Below, piece after piece: positions 17,365 to 26,157 of a DNA stretch of 64,000 nt (positions are counted from its first letter, which is position 1; each line of letters opens with the position of its first letter). Source of the stretch: Bacillota bacterium (lineage in GTDB: Bacteria > Bacillota > Clostridia > Acetivibrionales > DSM-1351). The stretch covers positions 16,138-80,137 of the forward strand of contig JAEWAX010000098.1 in the NCBI GenBank assembly GCA_023391425.1, in the 5' to 3' direction. Both the position numbers and the translations under genes were made by a program. Below the pieces are notes generated by a model that saw only the letters and a list, made by a program, of their open reading frames with translations, searched no databases and was not told the origin of the DNA.

Positions 17365-18045
17365 TTATTCTTTATATAAACGATAGCCTAGTCCCCAGAC
17401 CGTTTCAATGTATTCTTCCTTTTCATTTGCCTTCTTTAGTTTACTGCGAAGATTACTCATATGGGTTTTAACTGCATTGTCATCTCCCAAGTATTCCTCC
17501 TGCCAAATGGATTCATAAAGGTTTGACTTTGAAAAAACCTTCCCTTTTTCTCTTATCAGCAGCTCTAAAATCATATATTCTTTTGCAGTAAGCTCAAGCA
17601 CTATTCCATTAACAGAAATTCGTTTTGTATTACTATCTAATATCATATCTCTATACTGTAACTGTTTTTCTGTCTGAATTGTTCTATGTGAGCGCCTTAA
17701 GTTAGTCGCAACTCTGGCAATCACCTCACCTAAGTCGAAAGGCTTTGTTATGTAATCATCTGCTCCCAAATTTAATAAGTCTATTTTTGTACCAACAATA
17801 TCTTTTGCAGAAATAATAATAACTGGATTTCCAGAAAACTCGCGTATTTCTTTTAATACTTGATCCCCGCTTTTATATGGGAGCATTATATCCAAGAGGA
17901 TTAAGTCATAATTGTTTTCTTTTGCTTCTTTTATTCCTTCTATTCCATTGTAAACAGATTTGACCTCATAATTTTCTTCTAATAAAGCTTCTGCCAACAT
18001 TAAATTTATATCTCTGTTATCCTCGACAATTAAAATCTTATCCAT
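17365..18045 (-). CDS. OmpR-family response regulator
   Basis: 226 residues. The receiver domain (1-115) has acidic pocket E8-D9, phospho-acceptor D52 in LILLDIMLP, and K102 in DDYITKPFD. The DNA-binding winged helix (130-226) ends IETVWGLGYRLYKE. First gene of the minus-strand set, 91 nt before the ATPase gene; the kinase is encoded two genes further on. It probably activates its own ABC operon in response to the kinase. Confidence 0.9.
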   Translation of the reverse strand: MDKILIVEDNRDINLMLAEALLEENYEVKSVYNGIEGIKEAKENNYDLILLDIMLPYKSGDQVLKEIREFSGNPVIIISAKDIVGTKIDLLNLGADDYITKPFDLGEVIARVATNLRRSHRTIQTEKQLQYRDMILDSNTKRISVNGIVLELTAKEYMILELLIREKGKVFSKSNLYESIWQEEYLGDDNAVKTHMSNLRSKLKKANEKEEYIETVWGLGYRLYKE

Positions 18046-18153
18046 TCCCTATTCACCTTCACATATTGAAAAATATAAATAAATTTTATATATATAACTA
18101 TATTACTTAATTATACATTAAAATACATAATATTCCTAGAATCAACAGTGAAA

Positions 18154-18173
18154 CCCACACATTAATGCGTGGG
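18154..18173. terminator. hairpin between metG and the response-regulator gene
   Basis: Arms CCCACACA/TGCGTGGG with a 4-nt loop and one mismatch. The minus-strand side is followed by TTTCA and the plus-strand side by CTTTTAAAA. It is a weak bidirectional candidate that would end the metG transcript. Confidence 0.45.
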
Positions 18174-18243
18174 CTTTTAAAACAACATATTTTATTGATT
18201 AAGAGAGCTCTGCTTTACATTTGTGGTACCAAATTACCAATAT

Positions 18244-19887
18244 CTACTCACCCTGAATTTCGCAACAGGTACCCAATTTCTTTACTTCCTCGTCCACTCT
18301 ACTCTTATCTATTCTCTCAAACAGAATACTAGTATCAGGTAAAACATATCCCTCTTCAACAAATTGTGCACTCCAGCAATCCCTTAGTCCTAACCAATTC
18401 AGAACCTTTGAAGATGAAAAAGGTAGGAAGGGTTTTAACAATATTGCTAAATTTGAAATGATTTGAACGCAATTGAACAATGTGTTTTTACAGGCATCAA
18501 TGTTTGTATTCCTAGTATCCCAAGGTTTATGGGCGTCAAAGAACTTATTTGACCATCTGACGAACTCAAATATGCCATCGAGTGCATCCTTAAAAGCTCC
18601 AGACTCAAGCTTACTGCCGGTTATAAAAAATAGTTCTTCAATTTTAGCCTCTATCTCATTATCAAGGCTCCCCTTTGGAACTATACTATCAAAATACTTC
18701 GAAATAAATGCTAAATTACGGTTTACGAAATTTCCATATGCCCCTAAGAGTTCACTATTATGGCTGTTAACGTATTCTCTCCAAGAAAAATCAGTATCTC
18801 TTTTTTCAGGACCATTTGCAATTAAGAAATACCTTATGGAGTCAGGGTCATAACTATCAAGCATATCCTTAACCCAAACAGCATAATTTTTGCTTGTTGA
18901 TATTTTCCTTCCCTCAAGTGTTAGATATTCGCAAGATACCATTTCATCTGGCAAATGCCAACCCTTCCCATTCGCAAGCAATAGTCCAGGCAAAATAATT
19001 GAATGAAATGGAATGTTATCTTTACCATGAACATAATAATGCTTTGCACCTTTTCCAAACCAAAGTTCCTCAAAATCATCTCCTCTGCTTTTGGCAACCT
19101 GCAAACTACCAGAAAGATACCCCAATACGTTCTCTGCCCAAATATATATTTTCTTATCATCAAAGCCTTGTTTGGGCACATCAATTCCCCAATCAAGATC
19201 TCGGGTTACTGCTCTATCTCTTAAACCCTCATTTATATATTTTTTAGAAAAGGCTATAGCATTCTTTCTCCAATCACAGTGGCTATCGACGTACGCTGTT
19301 ATTTCATTTTCAAGCTGGGATAGAGCTAGGTAAAGGTGGTTTGTTTCCATGAATTCAGGAGTGTTACCACAAATAGAACATACTGGGTTAACTAATAACT
19401 CTGGCTCTAATACCTTTCCACAAGCCTCACATTGATCTCCTCGAGCATCCTTACCACATTCGGGACATTTTCCTTCAACAAATCTGTCAGCCAGAAAGCT
19501 TTTGCAGGTATTGCAGTACGCTTGTGGTACACTTTTTTCGTATATATTTTTTCCCTCATACATAGCTGCATGAAATTCTTTTACGAAAGCCTTATGTTCC
19601 CCTGAAGAGGTCTTATCATATAAATCATAGCTAAAACCCAGTTTTTTAAAGCATTGCTTGAATTCCTCATGATAGAAATTACTTATTTCCTCTGGTGTTT
19701 TCCCTTCCTGTTTTGCTCTAATTGCTACAGGTGTACCATGGCAATCACTTCCCGACACATAAAATACCTTGTCACCTTTTGCTCTGTAATATCTTGCTAA
19801 TATATCTCCTGGTATAAGTGCTGCTACCCTTCCAATGTGCAGTGTGCCATTAGCATATGGCCATGCTCCTCCAATTAAAATATTCAT
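18244..19887 (-). CDS. metG: methionyl-tRNA synthetase, short two-zinc-knuckle type
   Basis: 547 residues of a class I aminoacyl-tRNA synthetase that charges tRNA-Met. The HIGH motif reads HIGR (17-20) after GGAWPYANGTL. An insert carries four CxxC pairs (CNTC, CPEC, CEAC, CSIC) for two zinc sites. The KMSKS motif reads KISTS in LEGRKISTSKNYAVWV. The anticodon-binding helical domain has KFFDAHKPWD. The C-terminal EMAPII-like dimerisation domain of the ~650-residue form is absent. This resembles the archaeal-like MetRS found as a second copy in some Firmicutes, so another metG may exist outside the window. Of two ATGs, 19887 lies 6 nt after GAGGG; 19893 has no spacing. It is controlled by a Met T-box. 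Confidence 0.88.
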   Translation of the reverse strand: MNILIGGAWPYANGTLHIGRVAALIPGDILARYYRAKGDKVFYVSGSDCHGTPVAIRAKQEGKTPEEISNFYHEEFKQCFKKLGFSYDLYDKTSSGEHKAFVKEFHAAMYEGKNIYEKSVPQAYCNTCKSFLADRFVEGKCPECGKDARGDQCEACGKVLEPELLVNPVCSICGNTPEFMETNHLYLALSQLENEITAYVDSHCDWRKNAIAFSKKYINEGLRDRAVTRDLDWGIDVPKQGFDDKKIYIWAENVLGYLSGSLQVAKSRGDDFEELWFGKGAKHYYVHGKDNIPFHSIILPGLLLANGKGWHLPDEMVSCEYLTLEGRKISTSKNYAVWVKDMLDSYDPDSIRYFLIANGPEKRDTDFSWREYVNSHNSELLGAYGNFVNRNLAFISKYFDSIVPKGSLDNEIEAKIEELFFITGSKLESGAFKDALDGIFEFVRWSNKFFDAHKPWDTRNTNIDACKNTLFNCVQIISNLAILLKPFLPFSSSKVLNWLGLRDCWSAQFVEEGYVLPDTSILFERIDKSRVDEEVKKLGTCCEIQGE

Positions 19888-19987
19888 ATACATCCCTCTT
19901 TTCTTTAAAGTCGGTTTAAAATAATTAATCAGGCTTAATTTACATTTGATTTTTTATTGTTTAACAGCTGTAATAATTTTTTATATC

Positions 19988-20400
19988 AAAAAAACTCCCA
20001 CCTCCGAAAATATTATTTTCGGAGACGAGAGTTTGACTTCGCGTTACCACCCCAAATTTGCCTATACTTCACAGTATAGACCTCATCAAGTACGAGCACC
20101 TTTATACACTGTCTAAAATCAAATGGATTTAAAATTCCACTCAAAATCAAGAGCTATGCTAAACTGCTTTATACTCTATTGCTATAACGGGCAAAACCGT
20201 CGCAGCCTATCACGATAAAGAAACTTGGGTTTCATCAAGTCTATTGGGACTATAGAAAGTCTTAGTTTCACTTATACTTTTCTAAGGTAGAAAATGTGTT
20301 CGGTGCGCAACTCCAAGACCATGTTCAGTACTTTCTAACTATACCCAATCTCAGCATAAAGGGTTCTCTGTAAACGTATACGGTACCTACTCTTCTTTTC
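19988..20400 (-). promoter_or_regulatory. T-box leader, Met specifier, for metG
   Basis: A long leader with the T-box landmarks on the minus strand: AGAAGAG at the start, AGAGAA near 20367, then GAAC followed by specifier ATG (20320-20322) and TTGGAG, a stem with CCCGTTAT near 20185, the T-box GGGTGGTAACGCG (20040-20053), and a terminator stem (CTCCGAAAAT... pairing with ATTTTCGGAG) followed by TTTTTTT at 19988-19994. Uncharged tRNA-Met would pair with the ATG codon and with the T-box to form the antiterminator and raise metG expression. Confidence 0.85.
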
Positions 20401-20476
20401 GTAGCCTTTAAATGATTCTCTTTACAGTAAACCATTAGAAGTGCATTCTGCTCAAAGATTCATTAACTTTTTACTT

Positions 20477-20505
20477 ATTATACGCTCATTGTAATTTTGT
20501 GTCAA
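20477..20505 (-). promoter_or_regulatory. consensus sigma-A promoter of T-box/metG
   Basis: Minus strand: TTGACA (20500-20505), 17-bp spacer, TATAAT (20477-20482). Both hexamers match consensus exactly. Transcription would begin near 20470, just upstream of the T-box leader. The promoter lies close to the 3' end of the XRE gene (stop at 20515). Confidence 0.85.
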
Positions 20506-20514
20506 TTTATAATT

Positions 20515-21597
20515 TTATTCGCTTAATACCCGCTCCAATCTCTTAAGGCACGCTTTTCCCATCTCAGAATTTTTTAATTTTTCATAGCCTGGATTCAAAA
20601 TAAGAGCCTTGTAGTAACTTGTTCTTATATCATCACATACATCTGTTGTTGCTGTTACTATATTATCTGCTATATCTTTGAAATAAATAGATTTACTATA
20701 ATCACTACTAATATTAATAATTTCATCAATATACCTGCAAAAACACTCTTCAGCCTTATTGTTATCTTCCATCAGAACATAGGTGTCTAGCATTAGTTGT
20801 GAAGAACAATCTAAAGTATATCCTATTGTATTGGCTATAGAATAATAGCCTTGTGCATATTTTAAAGCCATTTCATAATTTTTTTGTTTACAGGCTACTT
20901 TATGAAGAGTTTGAATATCACTTAGCATATGTTGATAATCCTGTAGCAAATTTCGTTCTGCCGCCTGTAATGACTTATCATACTCTCCCTTACTCAGAAA
21001 CACAGATGGCAAAATGTATTCTCCATTGTATTGCTTTTTGGGTAATTTCTCCAATAATACCTCTGCTTCATCAAGTCTTTTCTGTATCATATACCTTATT
21101 GCCACACAATAAGTAGCGGCCATTCTAATATCAGCATCCTCCGAGTACATCAATTCTTCTAGCAGCTTTGTAGTTCTTTTTAGAATATCCTCATACTCTT
21201 CTTCTGAATAATCCTCGGTCACTGTAAAAGCCAACATTTGAGCATCCATCGCAATCTCTAGCTTTAAGTAATCAGAGTTAGGATATTGCTTCAATAATTC
21301 AAAACCCTTTTCCATTCCATTTCTGAAACCATTATTTTTACAAACTTCTCTTACATCTTCAAGTAGTTTATCTGCTTCTTTTTGTGTTAATTCTGATTTG
21401 AAAGAAAACAATTCATCTATGGATACTTGAAAGAAACGAGCTATTGGCGCTATTAAAGTAATATCAGGCATTGTAGTGCCCGTCTCCCATTTACTAACCG
21501 CTGGGGTTGATATGCCTATTGCTTTTGCTAATTGCTCTTGTGTAATGTTTTTTTCTTTTCTTAACATGTAAATCTTCTTACCTATATTCAATTTCAA
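20515..21597 (-). CDS. XRE-family regulator with helical-repeat C-terminus
   Basis: 360 residues. Residues 1-65 form an XRE/Cro helix-turn-helix (NITQEQLAKAIGISTPAVSKWETGTTMPDI). The remaining ~290 residues are helical and rich in paired-helix repeats of TPR type (for example LDEAEVLLEKLPKK and EMALKYAQGYYSIANTIG). This architecture is common in Clostridia as stand-alone regulators; TPR regions may sense peptides or protein partners. No peptide gene is seen nearby. The gene has its own 115-nt upstream gap and no operon partner. Confidence 0.8.
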   Translation of the reverse strand: MKLNIGKKIYMLRKEKNITQEQLAKAIGISTPAVSKWETGTTMPDITLIAPIARFFQVSIDELFSFKSELTQKEADKLLEDVREVCKNNGFRNGMEKGFELLKQYPNSDYLKLEIAMDAQMLAFTVTEDYSEEEYEDILKRTTKLLEELMYSEDADIRMAATYCVAIRYMIQKRLDEAEVLLEKLPKKQYNGEYILPSVFLSKGEYDKSLQAAERNLLQDYQHMLSDIQTLHKVACKQKNYEMALKYAQGYYSIANTIGYTLDCSSQLMLDTYVLMEDNNKAEECFCRYIDEIINISSDYSKSIYFKDIADNIVTATTDVCDDIRTSYYKALILNPGYEKLKNSEMGKACLKRLERVLSE

Positions 21598-21712
21598 CTA
21601 TCTCCTTAATGTATTCGAATTAAGTATATAGAATGATTTCGTTCGTTGCAATGGACCTGTTGTTAATTTTGGGTTTAAAAAAATTAACTGTGACGACAAA
21701 TGCTTAAACTTC

Positions 21713-22096
21713 TTAGCATAACGCAGGTATAAATTTTGCAAAAAGATATAAACCTTCAGAACTAGTATTTACCTCATGTTCAATACCTGCAGGCATTATT
21801 GAAATCACGCCTGGTGCATAACATATTTTTATTCCATCATTTAAGCATTCTCCAGAACCCATAATAACTTCATGTGTTTCTAGTTGTGTTTCATGAATAT
21901 GTTTTTTTATACTACAGTTTGGTGCAATTTTAACTAAATGATAACTATATTTTCCTTCTGTCTCTTTTGCGGTAACAAGGTGTTTTAATTCCACTCCCTC
22001 AAATGTTGGATGTTTTGACCATACAACATTACTAAACTCTTTCGTAATTCCCGGTAAAACTAATTTACCTTGGTTAAATCTTTCAAATGTACTCAT
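21713..22096 (-). CDS. cupin-domain protein
   Basis: 127 residues, a single small beta-barrel cupin. The first motif contains the metal-ligand pattern around KKHIHETQLETHEVIMGSGECLNDG (His, His, Glu, then GSGE) and the second around PAGIEHEVNTSSEG. Such proteins bind a metal and a small ligand or act as simple isomerases or dioxygenases; no substrate can be deduced. It lies 81 nt downstream of an AraC-type gene on the same strand and may be its target. Confidence 0.75.
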   Translation of the reverse strand: MSTFERFNQGKLVLPGITKEFSNVVWSKHPTFEGVELKHLVTAKETEGKYSYHLVKIAPNCSIKKHIHETQLETHEVIMGSGECLNDGIKICYAPGVISIMPAGIEHEVNTSSEGLYLFAKFIPALC

Positions 22097-22177
22097 CTTT
22101 TTGTCCCCTTTTTATTTAAGCTTGTACTTAAAATAATAAGGTTCAATAAGATTGAATGCTTGTAAAAAATTGCTCAC

Positions 22178-22915
22178 TTATTCTAGCTTTTTTAGCGAAT
22201 TTATATATTGACTAGGTGTTATCCCAAGAATACTTTTAAATGTTTTAATAAAATGACTTTGATCAAAAAATCCTAATCCTGCTGCAATATCAGCTATTGT
22301 TCCCCCTTTAGCCAGAAGGTGCTGAGATTTACGAACCCTATTTTGAATCTGAAAATTATGTGGCGTCAGTCCTATATTTTCTTTAAATTTCCTTATTAAA
22401 TAATACTTGCTGATATAAATTTGCTTTGCTAAACATTCTAGTTCTATCTTCTTCTCTGGCTCATTTATAATAAACTGATTAATTTTATTAATTTGTTCGG
22501 GGAATGCAATTTCCTGCTCTCGATACAATTTAATGATTATATCCATAGCATCATAAAACGCAATTGCTTGTTTTTCATTAATAATATTTTGTGCTTGTAA
22601 CTCATTTGTATAGTGAGTTAATAAGCTTTTCTCATCATCTGCCAAATATTTTTCGAGAAACTTACAGCCCACACACATTGTTAATATTCTCGTAGCCCTA
22701 TCCTTTATATATAAAGAATGAGCCGAATAAATAGGTATAATAAAAATATCATCACATTTACACTCTATCTCCTTAGTGTCCTCAACAATATTCAAACAAC
22801 CATTTAATATTAACCCTGCTACATATTTAGAAATATGGTTATGCTTTTCAAATGTAATATTTGTTTCTTCTGTTAATACAAACTCTAAATCATTTTCGGA
22901 ATTAAAATATTTCAT
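22178..22915 (-). CDS. AraC-family regulator with cupin-like sensor domain
   Basis: 245 residues. Residues 1-100 form a beta-rich AraC ligand-binding arm (KHNHISKYVAGLILNG, DIFIIPIYSAHSL). Residues 145-245 hold two helix-turn-helix units (LAKQIYISKYYLIRKFKE and IAAGLGFFDQSHFIKTFK) ending GITPSQYINS. It is the gene before the small cupin protein and probably controls it. Its own upstream neighbour, an Lrp-type regulator, lies 42 nt away on the same strand. Confidence 0.85.
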   Translation of the reverse strand: MKYFNSENDLEFVLTEETNITFEKHNHISKYVAGLILNGCLNIVEDTKEIECKCDDIFIIPIYSAHSLYIKDRATRILTMCVGCKFLEKYLADDEKSLLTHYTNELQAQNIINEKQAIAFYDAMDIIIKLYREQEIAFPEQINKINQFIINEPEKKIELECLAKQIYISKYYLIRKFKENIGLTPHNFQIQNRVRKSQHLLAKGGTIADIAAGLGFFDQSHFIKTFKSILGITPSQYINSLKKLE

Positions 22916-22957
22916 TTAGTCACCATAATTTTGTCTCAAAAACTAAATCTGAGGTAA

Positions 22958-23398
22958 TTATTTCAACTTCCCAATTGATAAATTTACTTTATAGTTACCA
23001 TGTGGCAAAATACTATCTAATAAATCTGTCAGTTCCTGTTGGTTCTCTACTGAAACCTTTAGTAAATAGCATCCCTCTCCGCTTATTCTATGTACCTCTG
23101 AAATACTGATACTATCCCTAACAAATTTATGGAAAGCAGCATGATTACTGCTCTTCATATAAACAGTTATAAAAGCAGTCATCTCCCGGCCCAATCTAGC
23201 TTGATTAACTTTAATGGTGTACCCTTCAATTACTCCAAGCTTCTCTAACCTAATGATCCTATTTTTAACGGCCTGACCTGTCAAATGCACTATCACACCA
23301 ATTTCCTGTAGTTGCATCTTTGAATTACTTTCCAGTAGCTTTAAAATCTCAATATCTGTCTGATCAATCATTTTTGCAATAAACCTTTCATCATTCAA
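22958..23398 (-). CDS. Lrp/AsnC-family regulator
   Basis: 146 residues. An N-terminal winged helix-turn-helix (DQTDIEILKLLESNSKMQLQ, then LTGQAVKNRIIRLEKLGVIEGY) is followed by the RAM ligand-binding/oligomerisation domain (residues ~65-146; VHRISGEGCYLLKV). Such proteins sense amino acids. It reads away from the MBL-fold hydrolase gene at 23566, with a 167-nt shared region, so control of that gene or of the AraC/cupin pair is possible. Confidence 0.85.
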   Translation of the reverse strand: MNDERFIAKMIDQTDIEILKLLESNSKMQLQEIGVIVHLTGQAVKNRIIRLEKLGVIEGYTIKVNQARLGREMTAFITVYMKSSNHAAFHKFVRDSISISEVHRISGEGCYLLKVSVENQQELTDLLDSILPHGNYKVNLSIGKLK

Positions 23399-23565
23399 CT
23401 TTTTATAGCTAAACTCTTACATCATTAAAGCCATTCTCAGTTTATACTTAATATTGAACAACATTTATAAATCTCACGATGCTATTTTACATAACGAGAT
23501 TATTCAAACTGGTTACATTCCATTAATTGCAAACAAGTATATCATATATGAGAGGAGAAAAAAAT

Positions 23566-24321
23566 ATGAATATTAAATTAATACGTCATGCTACATTATT
23601 AGTTAAGGTTAAAAATAGGACTCTCTTGGTAGACCCTATGTTATCTGGTAAAGGTGAAATTTCGGCTGTACCAGATGTTCCAAACAAGAGTAATAATCCC
23701 CTAGTCGATTTGCCTGTTTCAACAGATTCTTTAACAAATTGCGATGCTGTTTTAATTACTCACCTTCATCGCGATCACTTTGATGATGCAGCTATAGCTG
23801 CAATAGCAAAGGATAAGCTGATTTTTTGTCAGCCACAAGATGAAAATAAAATAAAGACTTTTGGTTTTACTAATGTTATACCCATTAATAGAAGCATTAA
23901 GTGGGGAGAGATTGTTATTTCTAGAACTCCAGCAAAACATGGTCATGGAACAATTGCTGTAGCAATGGCACCTGTATCTGGCTTTATAATTAGTGCTTCT
24001 GGCGAGCCCACCACATACATTACGGGAGATACAGTTTGGTACTCAAAGACTAAAAATATATTGGATAAATACAAACCTGATATAGCCATTTGTAACTGTG
24101 GGGAAGCGAGATTTTCGAAGGGTAAGGCAATTACTATGGATTCAACGGATATCCAAGAAATGTGTAAATATTCACCTAATCTAAAAATTGTCGCTGTCCA
24201 TATGGAAGCTTGGAATCACTGCAGGCTTACAAGAAATATGCTTAAGAATTTCGTCGTTGAGAACAATCTGCAAGCTCGGGTAAGTATCCCTGCTGATGGG
24301 GAAGAAATAGTGTTTAATTAA
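23566..24321 (+). CDS. MBL-fold metal-dependent hydrolase (UlaG-like)
   Basis: 251 residues of the metallo-beta-lactamase fold. The metal motif is THLHRDHFDD (H-x-H-x-D-H). Other family features are the N-terminal IKLIRHATLLVKVKNRTLLVDPML with the RHATLL variant of GHAT, a TGDTVWY segment with the bridging Asp, and a late His in AVHMEAWNHC. The group includes UlaG lactonases and many uncharacterised hydrolases. The frame runs back to 23527, but GAGAGGAGAA lies just ahead of the ATG at 23566 and the conserved domain starts there. It diverges from the Lrp-type gene. Confidence 0.85.
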   Translation: MNIKLIRHATLLVKVKNRTLLVDPMLSGKGEISAVPDVPNKSNNPLVDLPVSTDSLTNCDAVLITHLHRDHFDDAAIAAIAKDKLIFCQPQDENKIKTFGFTNVIPINRSIKWGEIVISRTPAKHGHGTIAVAMAPVSGFIISASGEPTTYITGDTVWYSKTKNILDKYKPDIAICNCGEARFSKGKAITMDSTDIQEMCKYSPNLKIVAVHMEAWNHCRLTRNMLKNFVVENNLQARVSIPADGEEIVFN

Positions 24322-24433
24322 GTGTATGCCTATGTTCTTAAAATCAGGAGTTGTTCTTCTCGTCATAATTACTCCTGATTTTTGGCATAATCTATAATAT
24401 TTATTGTATTTGATACGGTTTTTACAATAACCC

Positions 24434-25342
24434 TCATTTAACAAATTCACCTAAGGCTTTTTCTACTTCCTTCTGATGACCTTTCATCATGTGTGCTCCA
24501 TCTTTAAAATGTATAAATGTACAATTTTGGAATCTTGGTACAGTTTCTTTAATATTCGCATAGGGCGCAGTTGTATCATCTTCTGAATGTAAAACTAAGA
24601 CAGGACATTCTATATTTTCTAGAGGATATTCATCGAAATTTTTGCTCATGTCTGCATTAGCTTCATAGCCATCATTTATAACTCCTAATCGTCGTTGTGA
24701 TACTGGAAATACACTTAACCACACTTCATCGCTCATATTCATTGCTTTCTCCATAACCGGTCCAGCCATCCAAAGGAAAAAATCATTACATAAAAACGGC
24801 GGTACCCCTAAATATTCCTTAACATCCTCCTCATTAGGTTTCACAGCACCAGGCGCTCCAGAACAGTACAAAATTAGTCCTTTTACACGTTCCGGAAATT
24901 CTAGCGCAAAGGTCATCGCTACACTTCCTCCTGCTGATGTACCAAGAATATATACTTTTTTAATACCTAAGTCATCCAGTAATTCTGAATATGCTTTTGC
25001 TTGGTCCTTCATAGTACTTTTTTTAGGAAAATCTGTCCCAACATATCCAAATCTTGAAGGTGCAATAATACGGTAATTACCAATTGTATCCTTCATCGAG
25101 GAATATCCTTGGTCATACCCTCCAAAAAGTCCATGTGCTACTAAAATAGCTTCGCCCGTGCCTTCATCTATAAAACTCATAGTTCCATAACTGGTTTTAA
25201 CCGATTTTACCATAGGATCATATGTTGCTAATTGTTCTTTTGCAGCCCTTATGTATAAGTTGTATCTGACAATACTAGACACAACTATAATTACTAATAC
25301 CATACCAACAATTATCATAATCCTTTTCTTCATGCTCTTCAT
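24434..25342 (-). CDS. alpha/beta hydrolase, membrane-anchored
   Basis: 302 residues. An N-terminal signal anchor (residues ~5-26) precedes an alpha/beta-hydrolase fold: oxyanion HGLFGG near 70, nucleophile S136 in LGTSAGGS, an Asp in LVLHSEDDTTAP, and His in KDGAHMMKGH. It is a probable esterase or lipase facing outward; the substrate is unknown. TTG at 25357 extends the frame, but GGAG precedes the ATG at 25342 by 6 nt. The gene starts 26 nt after a TetR-family gene and is probably repressed with it. Confidence 0.83.
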   Translation of the reverse strand: MKSMKKRIMIIVGMVLVIIVVSSIVRYNLYIRAAKEQLATYDPMVKSVKTSYGTMSFIDEGTGEAILVAHGLFGGYDQGYSSMKDTIGNYRIIAPSRFGYVGTDFPKKSTMKDQAKAYSELLDDLGIKKVYILGTSAGGSVAMTFALEFPERVKGLILYCSGAPGAVKPNEEDVKEYLGVPPFLCNDFFLWMAGPVMEKAMNMSDEVWLSVFPVSQRRLGVINDGYEANADMSKNFDEYPLENIECPVLVLHSEDDTTAPYANIKETVPRFQNCTFIHFKDGAHMMKGHQKEVEKALGEFVK

Positions 25343-25368
25343 ATTTTCTCCAATCAAAGTGCCCTCGT

Positions 25369-25995
25369 TTATTCTATACTATTCTTAGCTCGATATATCT
25401 TCCCAAACTGTATTACGTGTTCTTTAATTACTCTTAAAGCCTCTTCTTCTTTTTGAGGCATATTATCAACTTTACATAATAGTAAAAAAATTGGTGAATA
25501 GAAATGTAGTGCCATTAAGTAATGATCACCATCAATAAAAGTACCGGCTGCTATCATTTGCCTAAATACCTCTGCTTGATAATCAATTGCTGAATCAATA
25601 TAAATTTTCTGATATATTTCTGCAATTTCTGAATTTCTATATTGCTCAATTATTAATAGCCTTCTTAATCTTCCTACAATGCTATCTCTCAAATAGAATA
25701 AAAATAATTCTTGACTTATTTTCACTAATGTCTCATCAGTCATTTCAGCAAAATTAACAGAAACATCTCCTTTTCTTGCATCTGGTACATGTAATTTATC
25801 ATGCATAGCTCCCACTTCGTTTGCCATCTGCTGTATAATTGTTTCAAAAATATGATACTTACTTTTGTAATGTTTATATAATGAACTGTCTTTTATCCCT
25901 ACCGCATTAGCTATATCCTTTACAGATACACCATCGTAACCATTCATTGAAAACAGCGTTAATGCTTCATTTAGTATTTTTTCTTTAGTTGTCAT
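25369..25995 (-). CDS. TetR-family repressor
   Basis: 208 residues. The N-terminal helix-turn-helix is KEKILNEALTLFSMNGYDGVSVKDIANAVGIKDSSLYKHYKSK-type (key words DGVSVKDIANAVGI, SSLYKHYKSK). The C-terminal ligand domain is helical and family-typical in length. It is co-directional with the alpha/beta hydrolase gene that follows. A consensus promoter 110 nt upstream overlaps a palindrome, so the repressor very likely controls itself and the hydrolase. Confidence 0.87.
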   Translation of the reverse strand: MTTKEKILNEALTLFSMNGYDGVSVKDIANAVGIKDSSLYKHYKSKYHIFETIIQQMANEVGAMHDKLHVPDARKGDVSVNFAEMTDETLVKISQELFLFYLRDSIVGRLRRLLIIEQYRNSEIAEIYQKIYIDSAIDYQAEVFRQMIAAGTFIDGDHYLMALHFYSPIFLLLCKVDNMPQKEEEALRVIKEHVIQFGKIYRAKNSIE

Positions 25996-26082
25996 ACAAA
26001 AAATACCATTCCTTTCTAGTTAACAAAGCTATTACACCAACCATTAATAATCACAAATATTCAATACTAGCGTCAATAAATT

Positions 26083-26131
26083 AGGCTAGTGAACACTAGC
26101 TAATTATAGCTAACATTCACTAGCCTGTCAA
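26083..26131 (-). promoter_or_regulatory. consensus promoter with embedded TetR-type operator
   Basis: Minus strand TTGACA (26126-26131), 17-bp spacer, TATAAT (26103-26108), all consensus. Overlapping it is an inverted repeat AGGCTAGTGAA (26083-26093) and TTCACTAGCCT (26116-26126), plus a CTAGTG-AA-CACTAG palindrome. A repressor bound here would block the polymerase. The TetR gene begins at 25995. Confidence 0.8.
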
Positions 26132-26157
26132 GATAGACAAAGTTCTAAGATAAGAAA

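Noticed and set aside
20477..20505. Promoter assigned to the XRE gene
   Set aside because: It lies past the stop codon of that gene and points at the T-box leader, so it belongs to metG.
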